Part shown: one piece after another, positions 1-8,534 of the stretch
Layout of the letters: each line of letters begins with the position of its first letter
Position numbering within the stretch: position 1 is the first letter of the stretch
Assembly: GCF_004364775.1 (NCBI RefSeq)
Contig: NZ_SOAL01000014.1
Coordinates: 1-64,000, forward strand
Direction: 5' to 3'
Length of the DNA: 64,000 nucleotides
DNA from: Comamonas sp. JUb58
Lineage (GTDB): Bacteria > Pseudomonadota > Gammaproteobacteria > Burkholderiales > Burkholderiaceae_C
Position numbers and translations under genes: made by a program
Notes under the pieces: generated by a model
What the model was told of the DNA's origin: nothing
Database searches by the model: none
The model's input: the letters and a program-made list of their open reading frames with translations, nothing else

Positions 1-2703
1 GTACAGCGCAGCCACGCGGGCCAACACCTAGGCTTTGCCTACGACAAAGCAGGGCGCCTGACCCAGCTCACCAACGAGAACGGCGAGCACACCCGTTTTG
101 CGTGGGATGTGATGGACCGCTTGGCCCAAGAAACCGGGTTCGACGCCCGGGTGCAGAGCTACCAATACGACGCGGCTGGCCAGCTTGTCCAATCCAGTGA
201 TGGATGGGCCGCAGAACAAAGCCTGGCTGAACACACCAGCCACTACGAATGGACAATAACTGGCCAACTCGCTGCTCGCTATCTGCCAGCGACGGACTTG
301 TTGCCGGCTTCCACACAGCGCTATGAATGGGGCAAGGTCGGTGAATTGCTGAATGCCAGCGTTTGGCACCAAATACAAACCGGCAGCGAAGGCCCAAACC
401 AGCATCCAGCCCCAGAAGGCATCCTGCAAAGCCAGGCCGTCATCGAGCGCGATGCAGCAGGCCGAGTCATCGGCGAAGTCCAGCGTCTCTACAAAACCTC
501 CACCCCGGATGACCTGCAAGACCGGTTCTTTACCCCCGAGATTGAGTTCGAACACCGCATCAGCCACCAGCTAGACGCCCTGGGCAACCGCCAAGGCAGC
601 CGGCTCCAAGGCCTGGGCGAAGTGGGCTACCTGCTCTACGGCGCAGGCCACGTACACGACATCACCTGGCAAGGCGAGAGCCTGGTGAACTTTGAGCGCG
701 ACGCGCTGCACCGAGAGATTCACCGCCAAGTTCTCACCGACATCAATAGCCAAGCGCCCGGCGAGAGCATCGCCAAACCGCTCTACCGCAAGCTCAGCTG
801 GGATGCAGCAGGGCGCATGGAAACGATGCAGTGGATGGGGTTGGAACAAGGGAGTGCGCTGGATGACATGCTGTCCATGCCCGGCGGGCAAGCCCCCAAA
901 CGCGTCCCGCCAACGCTGCTGGGCGCCATGACCGCCCGCCAGTACTACTACGACAGCCTGGGCCAGATGGTCGGCATGCGCAGCCATGCCGGCATCAGCC
1001 GCTTTGCCTACGACGGGGCAGGACGCCTGACAGGCGCGCATACACCGCATGCCGGCTCGCAGCGCTGGCAGTTTGACCCAGCAGGCAATCGCCTTCCTAT
1101 CGCTGGTCCTGAGACTAAGCCCACCACCCCAGACGCCATCACCGGCCACCTCAACGAAACCGACCGCCTCAGAGCCCAGCAACGCGCCGCAGTCCAAGCC
1201 AACCCCATCACCAAAGAGCAGCTGCTGCGCAGCGACTTCAACCCGCTCCAGGCGGATCCTGACCCCAGCAGCAACCAGCCGCTGCACATCAGCAAACGTT
1301 GGGCCGGCAACCGCGTGGGCTATTACGAGAACCAGGAAGATGTGAGTAGCCAAGGGGCAAAGATCCACTACCAGTACGACAGCCGAGGCAATCGGGTACA
1401 GAGTTTGGACGAGGCCACGGGCCGCAAGCTGGAGCTGATGTATGACAGTGGCAACCAGTTGGTGCAGGTGGTCGTCACAACCAACGAAAAACAGACCGCC
1501 CAGCAGTACCGCTACGACGCCTTTGGACGGCGACTGGCCAAATACAGCATGCCGGCGAACTCAGAATCAGGCGACCTGAGCGAGACAGACTACTTCGGAT
1601 GGGACGGAGACCGCCTGATCCACACCGAACGCTTCAACAGCGCCAAAGATGACGGCGGCAATGCGCAACCCGAAGTCATCCACACCATCTACGAGCCCGG
1701 GTCGTTTACCCCACTCATCCAACTACGCAGAGCCGCCAAAGCTCCCTTAGACCTGGGCGAACAACTGCTTGCCAACACCTCACCAGGCGTAGTGCAAGAC
1801 GCCTTGCGCAAAGCCCTGGCAGATATCAAAGAGCTCAGCGCCACGCTGCCCCAGAACATCGCCTTTAAGTCCATGTCCAAGGATGTGCAGATCTTTATGC
1901 GCGAGCAGCTGCAGGAGTACGAGCAAACGTTGAGCGTCCAACGCAAAGCAGCTGCAGAAAAAGTCGAAATCCGCCACTACCTGTGCGACCACCTGGGAAC
2001 GCCCAATGCGCTGATCCGGGAAGACAGCCGGCTGGATTGGGCGGTGCAATTAGATGCCTGGGGGAATGTGCGGGCGGAGCATAACCCGGGTGAGCTGTAC
2101 CAGCCGATTCGGCTGCCGGGGCAGCATGCGGATGGGGAGACGGGGCTTTATTACAACCGGCATCGGTATTATGAGCCGGGAGACGGTGATTATATAAACC
2201 AAGACCCTATTGGTTTGCTCGGAGGGATCCAAACAAGTGGATATGTTCGTAGTCCATTAATGAAATCTGATCCTTTAGGTCTTGTAGAAGAGCTTGCTCA
2301 TATTTGGAATATTGGACCATTAGATGCATGGAATACTAGGGCTGATAATACAGAGGCATTAAGAAGGTCTCAGGAGAAATTTCCAAACCACGAGCTTCAT
2401 AATGGGACGGGAGATGCATTTAGACATTGCTACTGGTCCTGCATAATGAGTCTGCGAATGGGTGTCGATCAGGCTAAAAAAGTAGGTGATACCCATGAGG
2501 TCTACGGTACAGAAAAACGAAAACAACCTAAAAAAGAAGAAATTATGGATTATCACAATAATAACAAAGGTCGTGAGTGCTCAGCTTTCTCGAATGATAA
2601 AAATGATTGTGAGATGAGATGTGATGAGAAGTTGGGGAATGGGGAGCTTTGGTTTATTGATAAAACCACCGGTTTACTTGATACAACAATAAAAATACCA
2701 TGA
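1..2703 (+). CDS. Rhs-family polymorphic toxin, 3' part (5' end outside window)
   Basis: The frame is open at base 1, so the N-terminal part lies upstream and only about 900 codons are seen. Repeated YD motifs (YDAAGQL, YDSLGQM, YDGAGRL, YDSRGNR, YDAFGRR) and the closing core signature (LGTPNALIRE, AWGNV, RLPGQ, GLYYNRHRYYEPG, INQDPIGLLGG, DPLGL) identify an Rhs shell. After DPLGL (codons ending at 2283) a variable tip of about 139 residues begins. It is AT-rich, unlike the GC-rich core, as expected of a horizontally exchanged toxin cassette. The tip carries the motifs GDAFRHCYW, a following THE and DYHNNNKGRE, a His-rich pattern that reminds me of DUF6973-type domains; its activity is not known to me. 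The stop overlaps the start of the next gene (ATGA), fitting a toxin/immunity pair. Rhs family assignment is firm; the tip assignment is tentative. Confidence 0.9.
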   Translation, partial: VQRSHAGQHLGFAYDKAGRLTQLTNENGEHTRFAWDVMDRLAQETGFDARVQSYQYDAAGQLVQSSDGWAAEQSLAEHTSHYEWTITGQLAARYLPATDLLPASTQRYEWGKVGELLNASVWHQIQTGSEGPNQHPAPEGILQSQAVIERDAAGRVIGEVQRLYKTSTPDDLQDRFFTPEIEFEHRISHQLDALGNRQGSRLQGLGEVGYLLYGAGHVHDITWQGESLVNFERDALHREIHRQVLTDINSQAPGESIAKPLYRKLSWDAAGRMETMQWMGLEQGSALDDMLSMPGGQAPKRVPPTLLGAMTARQYYYDSLGQMVGMRSHAGISRFAYDGAGRLTGAHTPHAGSQRWQFDPAGNRLPIAGPETKPTTPDAITGHLNETDRLRAQQRAAVQANPITKEQLLRSDFNPLQADPDPSSNQPLHISKRWAGNRVGYYENQEDVSSQGAKIHYQYDSRGNRVQSLDEATGRKLELMYDSGNQLVQVVVTTNEKQTAQQYRYDAFGRRLAKYSMPANSESGDLSETDYFGWDGDRLIHTERFNSAKDDGGNAQPEVIHTIYEPGSFTPLIQLRRAAKAPLDLGEQLLANTSPGVVQDALRKALADIKELSATLPQNIAFKSMSKDVQIFMREQLQEYEQTLSVQRKAAAEKVEIRHYLCDHLGTPNALIREDSRLDWAVQLDAWGNVRAEHNPGELYQPIRLPGQHADGETGLYYNRHRYYEPGDGDYINQDPIGLLGGIQTSGYVRSPLMKSDPLGLVEELAHIWNIGPLDAWNTRADNTEALRRSQEKFPNHELHNGTGDAFRHCYWSCIMSLRMGVDQAKKVGDTHEVYGTEKRKQPKKEEIMDYHNNNKGRECSAFSNDKNDCEMRCDEKLGNGELWFIDKTTGLLDTTIKIP

Positions 2704-3008
2704 AAATTTTGAATGTGATTTTATATATTTTCCTTTGTATTTTGATTGTTTTGCTTCAGGGTAGTAGAGGGATTAATTTTAAATATGATTACATTTGTGT
2801 ATTCCCCCCTTATTCTTCAAAAGACTATATTGGAAAAGAAATTGGAAAGTATGTGGCTTCTAGTAGTTATCTGCGCTATTTCGAACCTTCGTCAGATGAT
2901 GGATGGATTACGCGAGCAGCAATTTACAATCAGAAGTTAATTTATATTAAAAACGAGATAAGAGAGAATGGATTAAGTTATGAGGCCGGCTGTCGGCGCA
3001 ATAACTAA
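2700..3008 (+). CDS. small membrane-anchored protein, probable immunity partner of the Rhs tip
   Basis: This 102-residue protein starts inside the Rhs stop codon (ATGA overlap), the usual arrangement of an Rhs immunity gene, and shares the low GC of the toxin tip. Residues 4-20 are a hydrophobic stretch (signal anchor or uncleaved signal), followed by a charged, aromatic-rich segment. I do not recognise a family. The annotated end (CRRNN) may not be the original one. In the +1 frame, codons from about 2980 to the stop at 3096 stay open and read plausibly as protein (AVGAITNYRNALL and onward), so a one-base insertion near 2980-2990 could have shortened it. Function is inferred from position only. 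Confidence 0.6.
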   Translation: MKILNVILYIFLCILIVLLQGSRGINFKYDYICVFPPYSSKDYIGKEIGKYVASSSYLRYFEPSSDDGWITRAAIYNQKLIYIKNEIRENGLSYEAGCRRNN

Positions 3009-3283
3009 TTACCGAAATGCGCTTCTGAGTGCTTTATTCTTGCTTGGTCGAGAGAAAGAATGCTGCGTAAACTTGCGCTATGGATGTAGTGGTTAGATCG
3101 ATGCTCCTATCGCTATAACAGTAGTGAGAGTATTGATTTCAGTGCTATTTTAAGATAAGGGAATATGTATCATTAATAGGTGTATATACGTGAAATATTT
3201 TTATTCATCCAGTAGCAAAGGTCTGGTGACTATGCGAACTTTACGCTCGATGATTTCTCGACCCTTGAAGAGATCTCACGCGT
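3009..3283 (+). other. AT-rich remnant region with a possible toxin C-terminal tail
   Basis: No intact gene is seen here. Two features suggest decayed coding DNA. First, the +1 frame continuing from the preceding gene is open to 3096. Second, codons 3216-3287 read QRSGDYANFTLDDFSTLEEISRV and end in TGA overlapping the ATG of the next gene, exactly as an Rhs toxin tail overlaps its immunity gene. That frame is closed upstream by a stop at 3213, but the neighbouring frame is open from about 3190, so the fragment would need a frameshift as well. Likely a displaced, decayed Rhs tip. Confidence 0.4.
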
Positions 3284-3771
3284 ATGACTAAGTTTGTTAT
3301 CTCGGTAATCATTTTGATGATTTCTAATTTGTCCAATGCCCAAGATTGGATTTATTTTGATATCAAATATCCAGAAAATCAATTTCTCTTGAATGGCAAC
3401 CCTAGTTATAGCGCATGGTATCACTCGGTCGGCAATGTTGAATTTTGCCAAAAAGCTAGTGGCTTTTATTGTTTTAATACCGATAATTTTAAATTTGCGG
3501 TACCAAAAAAATTAAATAGACATATGGAGTCTTGGGTTTTTGATAATGCGAAATACACTATTCAGGAATAAGTAATAGATCTATTTTAGGTGCAAAATAT
3601 CTTGCTTACTTGATAGATAGCGATTTCGAGGTGCATAAGTTGAGGTTTATTTACACTAAAGAGGTTGGTCTCATTGCGATTACATCTATAGGCGAAAAAC
3701 AAGGAATGTTTTTATTGATAGCTGGAAAGTGCGGATATGCGGCACCAGCCAACTGCTACCAAGAAAAATAA
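3284..3771 (+). pseudogene. secreted orphan immunity-like protein, apparently split by a one-base deletion
   Basis: The first 95 codons (3284-3571) begin with a signal-peptide-like stretch ending near SNAQD and then stop at TAA. The -1 frame from 3565 is open for 68 further codons to TAA at 3769-3771 and reads like genuine protein (ISNRSILGAKYLAYLIDSDFEV, then KLRFIYTKEVGLIAITSIG, ending in a Cys-containing tail). Restoring a single G in the GG at 3565-3566 (CAG GGA ATA) would fuse both halves into one protein of about 163 residues. I recognise no family. Its start overlaps a possible toxin tail, suggesting a former orphan immunity gene. A sequencing error is the alternative explanation. Confidence 0.55.
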
Positions 3772-3779
3772 ACGCTAAT

Positions 3780-3809
3780 GCCTGATCCACACCGAGCGCT
3801 TCAAAAGCG
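3780..3809 (+). repeat. vestigial copy of Rhs core DNA
   Basis: Thirty bases here match 28 of 30 bases at 1613-1642 inside the Rhs core (the segment encoding LIHTERF). The match is outside any intact Rhs reading frame. Such scraps are left when Rhs C-terminal cassettes are displaced by recombination through the conserved core, so this marks an old exchange point downstream of the current tip. Confidence 0.65.
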
Positions 3810-3880
3810 TTTCGCGATAGATGAAACCGGTGCAGTCCAACCAATAATTGCTGATATGAGCCTTTTGGGATGGATGTAGG

Positions 3881-4432
3881 ATGAGTCGCCAAGCCTTACA
3901 TGTGAGCCTAAATGTGAATAAATATCAATTTCATATCGAAATAATTGAGCAAGTGCTTTGGCCTAGAGGTATTTACGGTCTGGTTGTTTTTTTAATCGGG
4001 TTATTTTGTGCATTAATCTTATCTAATTTCTCTTTTCAGAGTATAAATGCTTATAGAAAAATTCACCAGTGGCATGCGAATGATGCATCTATTGAAGAAC
4101 TAGTTGTTAAAAATAGTTTGCTTCATATGAAATACAAATATAAAGTCGGTGGGCATTACTACATCAATTCAAAATTAGAGGCAGAAGGGATCCCTAAGGC
4201 TGAAATTAGCAATAGCCAGAGACTTCAGCTTGAGGAGATGAAGCGCGATGGAAGATCAATAGCGATAAAATACAATCCAAAAAATCCTAGTGATTCGGTG
4301 TATTTAATAGATCCTAATGAAATTTACTACACTCTGGTTCTTGTAATTTTCTCGTTGTATTCATTACTAATTTATATATTTGTTATAGTTATTAAATTAA
4401 TGAAGTATATGAAGAATTGTGATGCTCACTGA
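3881..4432 (+). CDS. DUF3592-like two-helix membrane protein
   Basis: A 183-residue protein with hydrophobic helices at about residues 32-52 and 147-172 flanking a soluble middle. The middle contains SLLHMKYKYKVGGHYYINSKLEAEG and, later, IKYNPKNPSDSVYLI, which resembles the DUF3592 pattern of a beta-rich domain ending in a YNPxNP motif. Low GC and position at the end of the Rhs patch suggest it travelled with the island, perhaps as an orphan immunity or cargo gene, but no function is established. The ATG lies one base after the stop of a 33-codon frame (3778-3879) that I do not call as a gene. Confidence 0.6.
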   Translation: MSRQALHVSLNVNKYQFHIEIIEQVLWPRGIYGLVVFLIGLFCALILSNFSFQSINAYRKIHQWHANDASIEELVVKNSLLHMKYKYKVGGHYYINSKLEAEGIPKAEISNSQRLQLEEMKRDGRSIAIKYNPKNPSDSVYLIDPNEIYYTLVLVIFSLYSLLIYIFVIVIKLMKYMKNCDAH

Positions 4433-4604
4433 TAGTTCGAGTCGCCTCGCTTCTAGTTCCAATATTAAATATCCCCAACACGGGTTTAAGCCCATCCAGG
4501 TTTGATGGCGCCATGACTCAAATAGCGGCCTTCATCAACCGCCCTCAGTCCCCCATCTAACTTGAGCGCCGTACGCCGGGCGCAACTGTCGCTACCATGG
4601 GGCC

Positions 4605-5756
4605 ATGGACCAAGCTGTGGCTGCCTCTCTTCCCCCCACCGTGCTCGATTGGCAGGAGCGCGTTCGATCCGCCCATGCCCACAAGACGCCGCTGCGCATC
4701 CGGGGCGGTGGCAGCAAGGATTTTTATGGTGCACGCCTGGGCGGCGAGGTGTTCGACACCCGCAGCTACAGCGGCATCATCAGCTACGAGCCCAGTGAGC
4801 TGGTCGTGACGGTGCGGGCCGGCACGCCGCTGGCGGCGCTGGAGCAGGCCTTGGCCGAATGCGGCCAGTGCCTGGCGTTTGACCCACCGCATTTTGGCCC
4901 GGGCGCCACGGTCGGTGGCATGGTGGCGGCCGGTCTGTCCGGCCCCTCGCGGGCGGCGGTGGGTGCCGTGCGTGACTACATCCTGGGCCTGGAGCTGATC
5001 AATGGCCAGGGCGAGCTGCTGCGCTTTGGCGGCCAGGTGATGAAAAATGTCGCGGGCTATGACGTGTCGCGCCTGATGGCCGGTGCCTGGGGCACCCTGG
5101 GCCTGCTGACCGACATCAGCCTCAAGGTGCTGCCGATGCAGCGCGCGCAGGCCACCCTGTACTACGAATGCACGGCGCAGCAGGCGCTGGACAAACTCTC
5201 GGCCTGGCGCGCCAAGCCGCTGCCTATCAATGCCAGTCTGTGGCAGCAATCCGGCGATGGTGAACAAGGCCATCTGCTGGTGCGGCTGCGCGGTGCTGTG
5301 GCAGCGGTGCAGTCGGCCTTGGATGGCATGGGCGGCACCATGCTCGACCACGGCCAGGCCGATGCCGCCTGGTTGGCCTGCCGCGAGCAGCAACTGCCCT
5401 GGTTCAGCGATATGGACCCGAGCCATGCGCTGTGGCGCCTGTCGCTGCCAGCCACCACGCCGGTGCTGCCCTGCACCGAAGAAGGCCTGCAGCCGCTGAT
5501 GGAATGGGGCGGCGCACTGCGCTGGGTGCAGGCCCCCATGCAGCATGCCCAGGCCTTGCAGGCGTTGGCCGCCAGTGTGGGCGGCAGCGCCGTGTGTTTC
5601 CGTCCCGGCCCCCAGGTGGGCCTGGTCGCATCCGATGATTTTGGTTTTACGCCCGCCTCGCCCGCGCTGCGCCAGGTGCAGCAGCGGCTCAAGCAGGCGT
5701 TCGACCCCCACGGCATCTTCAATCCCGGCCGCCTGGGCGACTGGGCGTTGAGCTAA
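4605..5756 (+). CDS. glcE: glycolate oxidase FAD-binding subunit GlcE
   Basis: A 383-residue protein with the PCMH-type FAD-binding fold: residues 29-41 contain the RIRGGGSKDFYG motif, followed by PGATVGGMVAAGLSGPSR and a second flavin-contact segment (GGQVMKNVAGYDVSRL), then a C-terminal end typical of GlcE (FDPHGIFNPGRL). GlcE forms glycolate oxidase with GlcD and GlcF and passes electrons from glycolate oxidation to the Fe-S subunit. glcF follows 23 bp downstream. The usual upstream partner glcD is not adjacent: the Rhs patch ends about 170 bp before this start. The ATG at 4605 fits the homologous N-terminus better than the in-frame alternatives. Confidence 0.93.
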   Translation: MDQAVAASLPPTVLDWQERVRSAHAHKTPLRIRGGGSKDFYGARLGGEVFDTRSYSGIISYEPSELVVTVRAGTPLAALEQALAECGQCLAFDPPHFGPGATVGGMVAAGLSGPSRAAVGAVRDYILGLELINGQGELLRFGGQVMKNVAGYDVSRLMAGAWGTLGLLTDISLKVLPMQRAQATLYYECTAQQALDKLSAWRAKPLPINASLWQQSGDGEQGHLLVRLRGAVAAVQSALDGMGGTMLDHGQADAAWLACREQQLPWFSDMDPSHALWRLSLPATTPVLPCTEEGLQPLMEWGGALRWVQAPMQHAQALQALAASVGGSAVCFRPGPQVGLVASDDFGFTPASPALRQVQQRLKQAFDPHGIFNPGRLGDWALS

Positions 5757-5779
5757 GCTAATCGAGGCACCCCTGCACC

Positions 5780-7045
5780 ATGCAAACCCAATTAGCCCCC
5801 GAATTCAAAGACACCCCCGAAGGCCAGGAGGCCGAGGCCATTCTGCGCAAGTGCGTGCATTGCGGCTTTTGCACCGCCACCTGCCCCACCTACCAGCTGC
5901 TGGGCGATGAGCTCGACGGCCCGCGTGGCCGCATCTACCTGATCAAGCAGGTGCTCGAAGGCCAGGAGCCCACGCGCAAGACCCAGACCCATCTGGACCG
6001 CTGCCTGACCTGCCGCAACTGCGAATCGACCTGCCCCAGCGGCGTGCAATACGGCAAGCTGCTCGACATTGGCCGCCACATCGTTGACCAGAAGGTGGAG
6101 CGCCCGACGGCCGAGCGCCTGCAGCGCTGGGCGCTGCGCAAGGGCATGGTGTCCAAGGCCTTTGGACCGGCGCTGGCGCTGGGCCGGCTGGCCCGCCCGG
6201 TGCTGCCTGCCGCGCTGAAGGCCAAGCTGGCGCGCGTGCCGCGTGCCGGCAAGTGGCCGACGCGTGCCCATGAGCGCAAGGTGCTGATGCTGGCCGGCTG
6301 CGTGCAGCCGGTGATGCTGCCCAATATCAATGCCGCCGCTGCGCGGGTGCTGGATGCCGTGGGCATCCAGACCTTGATCACGCCGGCCGCTGCCTGCTGT
6401 GGCGCGGTGCAGCAGCACCTGAGCGACCCGCAGGGCGCGCTGGCGCAGGCGCGGGCCAATATCGATGCCTGGTGGCCGCATGTGGAGAGCCAGCAGGTCG
6501 AGGCGATTGTGACCACGGCCTCGGGCTGCGGCGTGATGCTGAAGGACTACGGCCACCTGCTGCGCCATGACCCGGCCTATGCCGCACGGGCCGCAGCGAT
6601 TGGCGCGCTGGCGCGTGATTTGTGCGAGCTGCTGCCCGACATGCAGCCCGAGCTGGAGCAGCGCCTGCAGGGCCAGCTGAACCTGCCCGAGGCCCCGCTG
6701 GCCTACCACCCGCCCTGCACCTTGCAACATGGCCAAAAGCTGCGCGGCGGGGTGGAGGCGAGTCTGCGCCGCCTGGGTTTTGACATCCGCGTCTCGCGGG
6801 TGGAATCGCACCTGTGCTGCGGCTCGGCCGGTACCTATTCCTTGCTGCAACCCGAGATTGCGCACCAGCTGCGCGACCGCAAGATCGGCACCCTGAACCA
6901 GGCCTGCAGCGATGCACCACCTGCCGCGATTCTGTCGGCCAATATCGGCTGCATCTCGCATCTGCAGTCGGGCACCGATGTGCCGGTGCGCCACTGGATC
7001 GAGGTGATCGACGAGGCGCTGGTGCCCGCCAAGGCCCAGCGCTGA
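5780..7045 (+). CDS. glcF: glycolate oxidase iron-sulfur subunit GlcF
   Basis: A 421-residue protein with two N-terminal 4Fe-4S motifs (CVHCGFCTATCP from residue 25 and CLTCRNCESTCP) and the two CCG domains typical of GlcF/heterodisulfide-reductase-like proteins (AAACCGAVQQHL and SHLCCGSAGTYS). It carries electrons from the GlcD/GlcE flavins towards the quinone pool. It lies just downstream of glcE in the same orientation, and both are probably cotranscribed. Nothing appears truncated. It ends six bases before the convergent gamma-glutamyltransferase-like gene. Confidence 0.95.
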   Translation: MQTQLAPEFKDTPEGQEAEAILRKCVHCGFCTATCPTYQLLGDELDGPRGRIYLIKQVLEGQEPTRKTQTHLDRCLTCRNCESTCPSGVQYGKLLDIGRHIVDQKVERPTAERLQRWALRKGMVSKAFGPALALGRLARPVLPAALKAKLARVPRAGKWPTRAHERKVLMLAGCVQPVMLPNINAAAARVLDAVGIQTLITPAAACCGAVQQHLSDPQGALAQARANIDAWWPHVESQQVEAIVTTASGCGVMLKDYGHLLRHDPAYAARAAAIGALARDLCELLPDMQPELEQRLQGQLNLPEAPLAYHPPCTLQHGQKLRGGVEASLRRLGFDIRVSRVESHLCCGSAGTYSLLQPEIAHQLRDRKIGTLNQACSDAPPAAILSANIGCISHLQSGTDVPVRHWIEVIDEALVPAKAQR

Positions 7046-7051
7046 AGCGGC

Positions 7052-8533
7052 TCAGACGGCCAGTGCCAGGCCGTCCTTGCGCTGGTCGGAAGCGCCGCAG
7101 AGCTGGCCATCGGGCAGGCGCCAGATGCACTGCGCGCCACCAAAGTCGCTGCGCCCGCCCAGCTCGCCTTCGCCACTCGGTTCGCGGTAGCCCTGGGCCC
7201 GCAGCGCAGCGGTAATCGCGGGCGGCATGCCGGCTTCCACCGCCAGCACCCGGCCACCTTCCAGGCGCCAGCGCGGCTGGTTCAAGGCGGGCTGCGGTGC
7301 CTCGCCGCCGGCCAGCATGCGGCACAGCAGCTGCACCTGGCCTTGGGGCTGCATCGCGCCGCCCACCACACCAAACACACCGAGGAATTGGCCATTGCGC
7401 GTCGCCGCGCCCGGCACCACCGTGTGGTACGGCCGCTTGCCTGGCGCCGGACCATTGATATGGCCAGGCTGCGAAAAGCCATGGCCCCGGTTCTGCAGCA
7501 CAAAGCCGCCTTCTGCCACGCCGATGCCCGAGCCAAAGCGCTTGAACACGCTGCTCATCAGGCTGATGGCCAGGCCATCGCCATCGACCACGGTGGTGCA
7601 TACGGTATTGCCGGCCGGGTCGGCCACGGTCTGCTGGGCATGGGCCATGGCCGCTTCCATCGCCTGCACCAGCGCGACCTGGGTGGCAGCGCTGGCCATG
7701 TCGATGGACTGGTCCTGCATGGCGGTCAGTGCATGCAACACAGCCACGCCATGGGTGTTGGGCGGGCATTCGTAGATGGTGGCGCCGCGAAACAAGGTGC
7801 TGACTGGCGTGCAGAAGTTGCCCTGGTGGGCACTGAAATCTGCAGCGGCCAACACGCCGCCCGCTGCTTGCACGGCGGCCGCACAGGCAGCGGGGATGGC
7901 GCCTGCATAAAAGGCTTGCGGCCCCTGCGCAGCTACGGCCTGTAGCAAGCGGGCCAGCGCGGGGTTTGCAAAGCGCTCGCCCGCGCGGGGCGGGGCATCG
8001 GCACGGTACAGGGCGGCGCTGGCGGCATCGCGGGCAATCACCGGTTGGAACAGCGCCCATTCACGGGCAGCCACGGGGGCCACCGCAAAGCCCTGGCTGG
8101 CGGCCTGCACGGCGTCATCGAACAGCTGCGCCCAGGGGCGTTTGCCAAAGCGCTGGTGCAGATCCCACCAGCCTTGCACCACGCCGGGCGTGGTGACGGA
8201 GAGCGGATGGCGCTCGGGGATGCGGCGCTGGGGCAGGGCCTCGACCAGATCGGCCGTCAACGCCTGGGGCGCACGCCCGGTGCCGTTGTAGGCCAGCGGG
8301 GCCTGGCCCGGCGGCACCAGCATGGCCAGCAGGTCGCCGCCCACGCCGGTGGCCATCGGCTCAACCACGCCCAGCACCGCATCGGCGGCAATCGCAGCAT
8401 CGACAGCCGAACCGCCCTGCCGCAGCTGGGCCTGCGCGGCCGCTGCGGCCAGCGGGTGGCCGGTGGCGACCATTGCGCCCTGGCCCAGTACGCCTGCTGC
8501 GCCTGGCGCGTCCTGGCGGTGCAACTGCGCCAT
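7052..8533 (-). CDS. gamma-glutamyltransferase-family N-terminal-nucleophile hydrolase
   Basis: A 493-residue protein of the Ggt fold: MVATGHPLAAAA near the N-terminus, GGSAVDAAIAADAVLGVVEP, TGVGGDLLAML, and the autoprocessing site before the small subunit, where Thr310 (DPAGNT-VCTTVVDGDG) aligns with the nucleophile Thr of known enzymes. There is no signal peptide, so it is probably cytoplasmic, unlike periplasmic Ggt. It resembles the shorter Ggt-like amidohydrolases such as oxamate amidohydrolase HpxW as much as true Ggt, so the substrate is open. Its start lies two bases after the stop of the upstream permease gene; both run leftward from a promoter region with a GntR-type site, suggesting the two-gene operon imports and hydrolyses an amide or gamma-glutamyl compound. 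Confidence 0.85.
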   Translation of the reverse strand: MAQLHRQDAPGAAGVLGQGAMVATGHPLAAAAAQAQLRQGGSAVDAAIAADAVLGVVEPMATGVGGDLLAMLVPPGQAPLAYNGTGRAPQALTADLVEALPQRRIPERHPLSVTTPGVVQGWWDLHQRFGKRPWAQLFDDAVQAASQGFAVAPVAAREWALFQPVIARDAASAALYRADAPPRAGERFANPALARLLQAVAAQGPQAFYAGAIPAACAAAVQAAGGVLAAADFSAHQGNFCTPVSTLFRGATIYECPPNTHGVAVLHALTAMQDQSIDMASAATQVALVQAMEAAMAHAQQTVADPAGNTVCTTVVDGDGLAISLMSSVFKRFGSGIGVAEGGFVLQNRGHGFSQPGHINGPAPGKRPYHTVVPGAATRNGQFLGVFGVVGGAMQPQGQVQLLCRMLAGGEAPQPALNQPRWRLEGGRVLAVEAGMPPAITAALRAQGYREPSGEGELGGRSDFGGAQCIWRLPDGQLCGASDQRKDGLALAV

Positions 8534-8534
8534 C

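Noticed and set aside
3778..3879. A 33-codon frame ending one base before the DUF3592-like gene
   Set aside because: It includes the vestigial Rhs core repeat read in a different frame, has no ribosome site and no family; it is more likely debris.
5792..8060. Antisense open frames opposite glcF and in the Ggt-like gene
   Set aside because: They are low-complexity shadow frames. The sense strand has clear Fe-S and Ggt motifs.
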